Source of the DNA: Tubulanus polymorphus
Taxonomy: Eukaryota; Nemertea; Palaeonemertea; Tubulaniformes; Tubulanidae
DNA length: 64,000 nucleotides
Direction of reading: 5' to 3'
NCBI RefSeq assembly: GCF_964204645.1
Contig: NC_134029.1
Location: forward strand, 19,858,450 to 19,922,449
Below the pieces are notes generated by a model. It was not told the origin of the DNA, made no database searches, and saw nothing but the letters and a program-made list of their open reading frames with translations. Shown one piece after another: positions 47,501 through 59,500 of the stretch. Within the stretch, counting starts at the first letter, position 1; the number at the start of each line of letters is the position of its first letter. The translations under genes were made by a program, and so were the position numbers.

Positions 47501-50500
47501 AATTTTGTGGGAAATATGCAGCAGATTCTGTCACTGTTAAAAAGTGAGGTTTGAAATCAAGACTGAATTCATAATCAGATTTTGGGTAATACCACAGTGT
47601 AGAGAAGCCGCATTCCTTAAGAACAATATCGATCACACTCCCCGAGATATTAACTATATCAACCAGTTCAGATGTTCAATCAAACATTTTCTGTTTCAAC
47701 GTGCATGTATTGACTACGAAGCATCTCAGCGCTGTCTCAACTTGTCATGAGAAACAGGCGCTTTATAAATGTTTACTATTATTGTGATGATCATAAAGCC
47801 TTCTACGAATTAAATTCTAATCGATTTATCATTCATTGCATTAAATATAATATGATTGAAAAAGATTCGCAACTTTACGTACACGATGGACGTTTATTGA
47901 AGATAGATTGAAGCGGTGAGCTGAGGGCAGCATCGTCGCGGTTTTTGTTGATTAAAGATCGAACGGGATCATCGGTAAAGACGACTTGATACCGCGCGGC
48001 CGTGTTTTTCATCGACTCCGACGGCCAGCCGAAATCCGACTCGGTTACGCGGCCTTGAAATTTCCGATAACTGGTTTCTAACGTCTGCAAAAACACGAAC
48101 ATAAAGACAATACACGTTATTGTGATCTATGATTGAAAGGGTTAAAGTCCAAAACACAAAAAAATATCCATTACATTCAATGGGAAAAGAGTAAGGCCAG
48201 TTTTATCAACATAAGGTCAAATGCAAATCTGTCATCGGTACCAAATTTGCTCCCACCATGCATCAGTGTATTCATAATTCTTTCTTTTAATCGAAATATC
48301 TCGACATACATATATTGTCTCGACGACATATATTGTCCCCCCTGATCATGTTAGAACTTTCCCTGTGTAATGATGAACGGCAGGAGGAAAGGCCGGAGTG
48401 TTGTCATCTTGACGGCAGACCCAAGAAGTAAGCTAGCCCAGTGAGCATTCAAAGTTGTAAAGTTTTAATGACAGGCACGAAGAACATAAATTACAAATCC
48501 CAATACAATTTCCATTTATTTTCTAGAAAAATTTTATGAAATTCCCCTGTTTTCCCAAAGAGAAAGTTGTTCCCTCTGTTTTCCTGAATTGTGGTCACCC
48601 TAGAATGAATTTGTATTTTCTCTACCTCCGCTTCGCGTTCCATTTCTCTCAAACGTCTGCGCGTTTCCGCGATGAAGTCGTCGGTGCCGCTGTCAGCGCT
48701 GTCGTTGTAACCGTTTTTATACCCGCCGACCAGACGTAACTCGGGGGCCGGGTTCTTTTTCTTCAGAGGAGTGTCGAAATAGCCGTCGTTCGTTTTCTGC
48801 GAGTCGGCGTCGCTGTCATCGTCTGCCCCGTTATTCCTGTAGAAGAAAAATACCCTCAAACAAAATTCAACTTGAATCAAGGTGAAATTATGAAAGGATA
48901 TATGAAATAGGAAAAATACATCCATTCGCTGTCGAACATGCCCTTCAAAAATCAATTTGAAATTTTATACTTTTTTGTCTTGTTCTAAAATCAGGTTCTT
49001 ATCTTGGAAATTCAGTCACAGTAAGCTGATTTAGGTCCCTTATTAGCTTATCAAACAAACAAATACCAAAAATAACTGATATTCGATATTTAGAAATATT
49101 TTTGAACTGAAAAAGAGGTCGCTGAGGTTCTGATCCATACCAAATTGGCACAAATGAAACTTATGACAGGGATTTTGGTGGTATTTTCAGCTCATTTTCG
49201 ACAAAAATTGCAAGAAAACCACCGAATCGCATCTAAATAACGAACTTTGTATAAAGATCCACGTGAATGTCTATAATGTAGAGTATGAATTAGAAGTGCT
49301 TTCATCCATTTCAACCAGCACACTGAAGGCTAACACAACACACCATTTTAAAAGAAAATATCACTAAACGTTCACGATATGGATGCATGCAGACAATGTT
49401 GCCAATTGTCAACCGAAAGTAACGAGATCACACACATATTATAAGAAGTGAGAAAAAACTAGGGGTCCAGGGACACCATGCCCACTTGGGAAGTGGTTTC
49501 AAATGCTCAACAATCTAACAATTTCAATATTCAACGCCCCCTGGTGACCATTTACAAAAACCAACGACCTTGAAACTCACCACAATCATAGAACATGTCA
49601 GCAGCTACGATTTTGTAATTGATTGTGATAACAAAATATGCCTCGTTACCAATCTAATATGGCAATACTAAGTCATTCTACTATTCAACGCCCCCTGGTG
49701 ACCATATTCAAAACCCAATGACCTCGAAACTCACCACCATCTTGAGTACGACCGACCCAATTTTTGTTATGTTGATGGGCCCTGGGGGGATTCACATATA
49801 TCCAAAAGATCAAGGTAATTGATCAAAGCGTCTTCAAAATTTCCCTCAATAAGTTCAAAAATGTGTAAAAAGAGCTGATTTTGGCAAACAACAATTGAAT
49901 CTGACAGGGCCAGTTTTTGGGCTGAAGATGTGTCTAGGGTAGATACATGTGTAACCCAAATATCAAGACGTTACCTTGAAGCGTCTTCAAAACTTCCCAA
50001 AATAACTGGATTCCGTCTACGGACGGACGAACGACGGACGAAAAGTGAACGCAATAGCCCGCTGGGACTAAAGTCCCAAGTGGGCTAAAAAGACGATCAT
50101 TCAACACGACATCTAAAGAATACTCTTACCGACGCGAGCAATGCGGGCATGCCACAAATCTTACTGTACGTTTCACGAGGTCGGGGTACCTTACAATATT
50201 CATACAGAAACAATACAAAACTTCATGCAAAATACGCAATCCGGTTTCATTTCATCACATAAACCCGAACTGAACGTTGTTAGTATGTTAAGGCTTAACA
50301 AATACACTGTTTACATAGACTAAGTGAAACTCATAAAAAGTTTTTTTTTTCATGAATTGAATCGAGTGTGTTCATGATGAAGAACATTGAAAGCACAAAT
50401 CGATCAACAAGATGATATGTATCGTCATGCATCATCATTACAAAATGTACGATGAATATCCGGCCAGTTTATTAACATTTGTTAGAAAAGTCTTTTAGAA

Positions 50501-53500
50501 AGAATGTTCGTTTACCTTCTGTTTACTCCATTACTAAGCGCTGAAAGTAGAACGCACAATTCAATGGTTCAAAGAATTTTTAGAAATAAACAAATACAAA
50601 TAACAAATACTGAATTTTTTAGAAATCAATGAAACATATACTAAATATGCCCGACGATGATCTCTAGTGCGAGATCGAGGCATTGTATCTTCTTTTAATT
50701 TCTTTAAAAACATTGTCGATATTTTTTTACTTTTTATCTGTATATAGTGGGTTTTTATCTTATATACCCGGTACTGAATTTTCTCTCAAAAATGAATTCA
50801 AAAAAAAATTTGCTGTACCTTTTTTGTGTTCTGCCAGTTGTAGTCGAAGGTCGCTGATTTCCTGGTTCATTTCTTTCTGAGCCTGCGTATGCTCTTCGAA
50901 CTTCTCCAGTAATTGTTTATTCTGACAAATCTATACGAAGAACAATGAATTTACATAGCAACGAAGTCTTGTACCAGTTAGCAAAATAAATCTTCCAGTT
51001 GCCATTCATTGTTTGTAGTAGTCAGTGACCTCTCTGTGGTTTAGTTTCACGATTGGTAATTTCAATTACACAAGCCCATCCAATTATCAAAGCTTACCAC
51101 TAACGATTCGGTAACTAACTAGGTTTAAAGCAACATGGCTTAAGTAAAAGTAAGCACTTTTCAACACTTTTAGTACATCTCTTTTTAGTGAATTGTGCCC
51201 ATGATAGTTTACATTGTAGTACTAAGTTATACTTGCTACATTAAACCAGACATCAAGGCGGAGTCAAGACAAGTCTAATAGCCAATAAAGCGACCGGTTT
51301 TATGATTCAAGGCCTTTAGGGATTACTTTAAAATCTTCACATACAATCTTGAAATCAATTCATCAAGTCTAACTTTCATTGCTATTTCTCCGGTGGAAAA
51401 ACAGTACCAACTGCGAAGCTGAAAAGAGAAATTCTCTGGCCACTCACCTCGTCGTATAGGCGTTTCTGCAATTGCGAGTGATCTCGTTGGACCATTAGTT
51501 TCTCCTGGTTCACGCTCGTTCGCGCTTTTTCCACTTCGCCTTTCAGTAAAATCACATCGGCCGACGGCTGATTCGATTGGCGCATCATATCACATATAGC
51601 CAGATCACGTTCTACAATCACATTCCAATCACAACTATCATAACTAAATCTAGTGCTGTCTAAATGCGTAGAAGCTTTATGTTTGGCCAGTAGCTTTATA
51701 GCAATTTTAATTGGCTACCGCGATAGCTGTGTTAGCTGCCAATTTTAAATTCCCCTACGACTTCTGTCTAAGGACCCCCCACCATGAAAACTTTCTCTCA
51801 ACAGGTAATATTTACATAATGTCAAGTCGGACTATTCTAAGACTAAATTGAAGTGGCGACTACAATTATTGCGCTAGCTCCCCCTAATGAAGTATATTCA
51901 GGGACACTGGCAGCCACACCCACCACAATAGTCTGGACCACCATGACCCATCGTGATACTGAATATAATCATGACAATTGGTTACCAGACTAGCCGAGCT
52001 TACCTCCCTGGGTTCCAGTTTTATTTACATTTACTGCCAATTCAGTTGATACTGCTAGTTATCATAGATCAATTTTACAAGCAATAATATAACCGGTACT
52101 TACTGTGTCGTTCTCTTTCCAAATCATTCGAAACCTCTGACAACCGACTGAAATCAAGAGAAATTGACTCAATTCAACAGTTGCGGCTTAGTTACCAACA
52201 GATTTAACTATGTGTCATATTTAACCCTTTCAGTGCATCTACACCGCAGTGCGGTGTATAAATCGGTGATGGATTTTGCTAGTACACCACACTGCGGTGT
52301 ATTGATTTAATTAGTAATTATCTTTCTTGAAAAATGGCAGCACTTCAAACATAATGAAATACTAGTAACTAACGATACACCGTGCCGCAGTGTAGACGCA
52401 TTATAGTGCTATTCCCGTGATTCAACACACTCGGGTGGAATTTTCCCAAATTTTCACATTTTCTCAAGCACTATAGGGTATTAATTAGTCAGCACGGAAA
52501 GGGTTAATTCATTTTCATTTACTTCAACCTTAATCTACATATTCGCAAGCGGATGAAACCTCTACGGAGTATTAAACTTCAATAGTGTACACGAAGCATA
52601 TACTCACTGTTTCAAAGTTTCCAATTCTTTCCTCAATACTGCGTTCTCCTCCTTGATATATTTATAATCGACCATCTACGAAAAATATACAAAACGATCA
52701 TTGTTTCATGGAAGCTTTGCCAACAGACTTAGCAGCAGACTGTCAAAGAATATATACTATAGCGAGAAAACAACGATTAAGAAAACAAAAATTGGTATAT
52801 TAGTTCCCAACTTTAACATCAAAATCGATCCTTATTAATGTTGGAAAATTGCTTTTGGTTCATGGACTCGCAATTTCGGGATCTAATTCATAAACAAGGC
52901 CCAGATACTCTTTATGATCATTATACATTTTTATACATACCGACTCATGCTACAAAATTCGATTTTTCAAACGGACGTATCGATAACTTATCATCGCTTA
53001 CCTCTCTGAATTTATCCGTCATCGCTTCGTTTTTATTGGTTGCGGCTACAAGTTCTAAGCGCAGCTGTTCGACTATTCTCTACAAGGAAACGCTAATCAA
53101 CTACAGGCGAAAAAGCTAAAGCTTGAACCGAATTCCAAAAGAGGTGTAGGTATATAAATATATGTATAGCTACTGACTACACTGCATATTTTGACAATAG
53201 ATCTACCTCAGTATAGATTATTCCAGGAAAGATGAATCTTACAACCGATACCACTATGACATCAATAAAGTACCTAGCTGTTCCCGAAATGAGAATTTGT
53301 CATCCAATCAAATGTAACTATACAAATGAAACAATACGTCAAAGAAGCGATGTCATAGGGAGATTCTAAGTCGGCGGCCATCGTTTCAGAAATAGTCCAT
53401 AGCATTGTTAAAATGCTGTGTATTTTCTAAATGAATGTGTTACAATAAGTGAAAAAAATTATAAGGAAGGCCACCTTAAAGTAAATGATAAATTCAGTCA

Positions 53501-56500
53501 TGTGATATCTTTTTCTACAGTAGGTTAAAATTTTTCTACAATATATCATTTATTACAATTTTTCATGATATATATTGCCAGCGTTATATTTTTGCTAATG
53601 TTGTTAGTATTTCGAGGTACGCGTTATGAATGTCTTTAACAGTTAACCCAATTAACCAGCGAAACTAATTGTCGTATGTACTAATAAAACGCGAACCTCT
53701 AATTCTTTCAGTTTGGCAGCTTTTTCGTGCAGTTCCTCGCGAACCGATCGCAAAGATTCTTTTTCTCTCTCAATTGCCGACAAGTCATCTAAAAATATTG
53801 AATACGTTATAAATGTTAGAATTGGCGAAATGGTGTATAAGCATTTTTTCATTGTTTCATTCAAGTTGTCTGATGCAGTTTATCTCAGTAAATGGGTAAT
53901 TTGTTGGTTTTGTAATCACATTTTTATCCTTTGCACTACTAAACTTGTTTCTAATTCAGTAACCACCTAATTGGGTAAAAAGAAAATCCTGGTCCCAACT
54001 GTATTGATTTAGGTCTAGTTTACTGTACAACTACGTACAAAAATTTCTAGTAGCCTATTTCTCAAAATTGAAGGAAATTGAGTTTTAAAGGAGATTCTGA
54101 CATTTTTCTCAAATCAAAGGAATTTCAAGCGCTGTGAAAGTCAATTTCTGTTTAGAGGGAGTTTTTAAGGAATCAGGGAGTCATAGGGACCGCGTGTCAA
54201 TTTCAATACTGAATTACCGTACCTTGATTCTTTGTTGCTTGTAGTTCGAGTTCCTTTTCCTTGTGTACGTATCGAGCTTTCTCATCGAGCTGGTATCTGC
54301 CAAAACCAACGAAGAAATGAGATAGGTTACAGTCTTTAAAATTCATTTGTCCTGTTTCTCTTTTGGCTCATTTTGTAAACTCAAAATATGATATGAAATT
54401 GGATGGTATCAAGATTGAAATACACAAACAAGCATCATTCAACTTTGAATAAGGTAAAACCACCGTTCTATTGAGTACTACAGGGTGGCCACTTTTATTT
54501 TACTAGCTTTTTCCGTGACTATTCCCCGACAAGCACCTTGTTTTCCCTGACTTGACCTGCTAAGAATCCTATCAATTAGGGCCTAACACAGTCAAATACG
54601 GAAAACATAGACAGGAACCGTTTTTTAATATGATTTTACGTGTAATATAGCGATCTCAACATATTTCCCTGACTTATCCCTGGTTTTAAGCATTAAAAAA
54701 AAAAAAATTCCATTACTTCTTTTAAAGAAAATTCCCGAAATTTTGCCTGATTTTCAGATAAGTGGCCACTCTGTACTATTGCGGATGATTAAATGCCACA
54801 AATTTTATACTTTGGCAGAATATACCATTCAAACGAAAAAGGGAAAATAACAATCAGCAAACGGACACATAATATATGCACACGTATAAGTAAGTCAAAC
54901 AAAAGCCACATATATCAGTAACTATCTTCATAACGACATCTATAATATTACCGATGATTATATTTTCCAATAGATGGTGTGATTCGATTCACCGATTTAC
55001 TGACGCATAAAGGAAAGGGTTTAAAACATTCCGCAGTTAGATAGATTCTGATCAATATTTCACAGTGACAAGAAGGGGGAAATTTCATTTCTGTCTATTC
55101 TATATGTGCTACAAGGACGAATACCTTTTGCGCTCTTCTTCTATTCGACTGTTGAATTCTGTCTCCGAGATCTGCACGATGTTTTCGCGTTTTTTTAACT
55201 GTTCGTCAATTGCTCGAATTCGTTCGTCGTTCAATTTGCGTTCTCTGTCAAAATAAACAATCATTCCGTCTGCTAAGACTATTATCATAGTTACAGGCCT
55301 ACAGGCCTCCAGCTACTCAATGATATACAGAGATAGTTGCGACTCGATTTACTATGTGTAAGTCGTCAACATAATGATGGTTCCAACTCAGGCGACTTAA
55401 CGAGTTTGACTATGAGTTTAAAAGAACAAGTTTAAATAGAAAAATTTGGATTCCGCAAGTCTATACATACCATAACCCTCAGCAGTATAACTAAATTCAG
55501 AACAGGATTTCAGGGATTTCTAGTTGCATTTTACTACCAACTAAAAACGAGCCATTTACCTTTCATTGACTTCCTTTTCTCTGCGCAGTTGGGATTCGCG
55601 TTGGCGTAAATTTTCCAACTCCTCGAGTATGCTCTGCCTCTGCGAATACAACTCTTTCTCTTGCGACTGCAAAACGAGTTTAGTCACGACGATAGTTGAA
55701 AGAGAACGACCAAACAGACATGAAAAATATTCTTCGAGTTTTGAGAGATACGTACCTCTTGTTGTTTCTGTAAACGTTCGGTCATATTTCTCTCACGATC
55801 GCTCAAAGCTTCTACTTTCAATTGATACGTTCTTTCCAACTGAAAAATTCCAAACGCCCATTTCGCCGATGATCAACTCAACGCGATAAAAACCTTTACA
55901 CACATTCATCGCAAGAGAAATTAACAAGTAATCTAGCAGTGATTCAATAAGTTTCGGGGTCATAATATTATGAATACAAGAGAACCAGGGGTAATCTATA
56001 GAGAAACTCCTGGACCCGGTTCCACAGTACAGTTGTGTTACGAGTAAACGCTGAGTTTAAAGTTACCGGTAGTTCATTTTCAATGAGTTTACTCAGAGTT
56101 AAATCTTAACTGGGAACTGTGGAACTGGACTCAGAAGATGACTATTAGAATATATTTGAAACGTCAAATAAACTACAACTAGCTCAAGGTAACATTGTCA
56201 GACTTTCCGTTATTTTTTCTTTTATTATTGTGGTATTTTCTATTATAGATTATCGTCATACAACGGATAATGTTTTAGTAATGGTTACCAGGGGTTAACA
56301 AGAATTTGTTATATTTTCAGCAAAATGCCGATGAAGTTGCTAATCTATGCGCGGTATATAAACTCGACTTGTTTAATTCTGAAGTAGAAGTCAAGAAAAC
56401 CATAAAGACATCGATGGAAAGAAGAAATTTTTACCTCTCGACGAGTTTCCTCTAGTTCTCGACGACACCGATCTCGTTCTTCTACTCTCACACGAGCTAA

Positions 56501-59500
56501 TTCATGCTCTTTAAAACGCGAAATCTGAAATCCATTGAAAAACGAGAATTAATTTGCGAACACAAGACATCGGATGATGATTAATATTGGACAAAAAGAA
56601 AGAGACGATTGTAGGCGCTTAATGTTAGGAACACTCTCATTTGTCGATGATTAAGATATTCAAGCGAACTAGCCAATGACAAGTAAGAGAATGAGAACGA
56701 TTTCCAATTTCTAAATTTCCGAATGTTTTTTCTTAAGACGGTCGCTCAAAAAGTTGACGCATGAATTACTGATATATGGAAAAATCAAAACTGCATTTGA
56801 CAGATTATTACTGGTTACTTTGGGATAAATGACCCCCAATGAATTCTACCTCTAGACTGTAGAATTCCTCTTCAACATTCCTAAAGATTGATAACATTAG
56901 GATATAGTCATAACGTGTTGAAATAAATTAACAGCTAGATGAAAACCGTTTCGGACTCAGTCTTTCTGTACGTATTGTGAGATTTCATCGTAATTATGGA
57001 CGTACCTCTAACTTCGATTCCATCTTCGCTCGCTCTTCGACCTGTTTCTGATAGAGCAGTATGCGCTCTTCGGTCGCCCAGCGCCCGGTCTGTTGATTTT
57101 CTTCCAGCCGATTGGAATACAAACGATCTATTCTGTTCAGCTTGTCATCTTCAAAGAAAATGATTAAAATGGATTTATTATCTAAGGGACCCATTACAGA
57201 CAAAATAGTTAAACTGCTTTCTGAGCTAAGCGATATCACTGGTATTCATACAAGTGGCCTGCACTGATTTCTAATTATTGCCAGTTACTCAAAAGCAGGT
57301 TGACAAGTGCATAGTTGACATGGTGACAATCAAAAGTTCATTGTTTCTATGGTATTTATCTGCCGGTCATCTTTAAGTTAAACCAACTTTTGAGCAACTG
57401 GCCCCTGACGCGAGTTAGATGCAATTCTATATGTGTAAAAATTGGTCAATGTTCAACTAAAATCTAACTTGAGTTCACGTGAGTGTCCTGCATTTTTTCT
57501 TAATATTCTCAACGACGGATGAAATGATTGTCTACTCACCGAGTGAGGCTGATTGATAGAGCGGTATCTGCTCCGTTTGAACGCCGCTGTCATTATCCGC
57601 GTAACCGTGCAACGAAGCGATCTCTGTCAATAACTGCCACAAAAAACCTGCAATCAAATCAAGTAACAATACCTCTTAACCCTTTCAGTGTGTCTACACC
57701 GCAGTGCGGTGTATGAATCGGTGATGGATTTTGCTAGTACACCGCACTGCGGTGTATTGATGTAAGTAGTAATTAGTTTTTATCTCTATTGAAAGATGGC
57801 AGCACCTGTCAAACATAGTGAAATATTAGTAACTAACGATACACCGCATCGGGGTGTAAATGCACTATAGTGGTATTCCCGTTATTCAACACACTAGGGT
57901 GGAATTATTCAAAATTTTCAAATTATCTCCAGCACTATAGGGTATTAATTAGTCAGCACTGAAAGGGTTAATATAGATATGAGTATTTCCCGGTACGATT
58001 TATGAAGCGAGTGATCAAATATATTCACCTTTTTTGTCGTATTCTGTTATATTCTGTGCCTAGAATTTAAAAAAAGACAATTAATTCAGTTGTCCATCAA
58101 CTAGCACTTCAGAGGTTTATCAACGAGGCGATACTCACAAGATTTTTGTAGAGCTTCGATTGCGGATTAATACGCAGAAGATGAAGCAAGTCACGCACTG
58201 ACATGACCTATACAAACAAAATCACAATGTCTTCAGCTCAAAATATCCGAATAATCATTATGTACCGAAAGTCACTCATTACAGGGTCCAGTTTCATAAA
58301 AGACCATTAAAAATGATCAACGAGAAATAAATGATACAATCAGAACCACATTCATGAAGTAAATACCTATCTATGGGTGAGGGGATCGAAAATAGGCTAC
58401 TTTCCCGATGAGTGAAATTAAGGATTAACTTATAGGGCGTTCGATTTGCTTACTAAATATTCAAAGACTTGTTTTTATGAATTCTTGATTATACTACTGT
58501 TGGTTGCCTCAAACGGCGGCCATCTTTTCGCCAAGTAGCCCTGTCGCCGAGGAGGTTACAGGCCTCACCCAGGTGAGCTCGTCGTCTGTATCACGTAACA
58601 AGACAAAACGAACCCACCTAGGGGTATCCCGAGTTAAATTAGGGCTACCAAAATGGGATAATCTAAGGCCCTTTCTATGAACAGCCCTTCTATTGAATTC
58701 ATGTACTCGGATTCAGTAATGAAGGATTATGAATCGAACATGAGGGCATTTACTTTACTTCATGTCTTGCCAAACACTAATTAGTTACTCACTCACCAAT
58801 TTACTCAATTAACCTGTTCTCCTCTGTACATATACCCCTGTTTTTAGTCAATATCTCACGACCTGACGATGATCTCTAGTGTGAGATCGAAACGTAGTGT
58901 TCTTATATTTTAGATTGTTTCAATTAATAAATTCTCGATTTTAGATTTCTTTCAATTTGTAAATAGTGGGTTTTTATCTTATCATTGAAGGCATTAATTC
59001 TCACTTGTTCGTGAACGGTTCCGCTCTCCGGTAGAAACACGCTGTAAGAATAATCGAAGTCGTTTCGTCGCAGGTGATCGCAAACGAGGCTATTCGCCGC
59101 TTTATACATCAACGATTCTTCGGCCGTCTTCAACGTCGGTTTAACCGGCACGATAGCCGGGCCGTTCTGCAATTCTTGCACCAGTTTATGCCTCAATTGA
59201 GCCTGAAAAATATTCAAAATCTCGAGGTAAAGGCCGCGTAGGCCACTTTAAAAGAACGAGAGTCCTAGAAGCTTCGGTACTGTCATCATCAACCCGCCTG
59301 AATCAACAGCCTGATTATATGGTACACAGGATGGTGGGGATGGGTTTGAGAGGTCGGTTGTAGCTCAAGCTCTGAGAGTGAGTTTTTGTTGGTACTAAAC
59401 TCGGTCCCTCACGTCAAAAATTTGTATCGTACAAAAAATAAAGTTACTCAGAGCCATACTAATGTTATAAATCGAAGAACATGTCATCCGAAAGTGCTAG

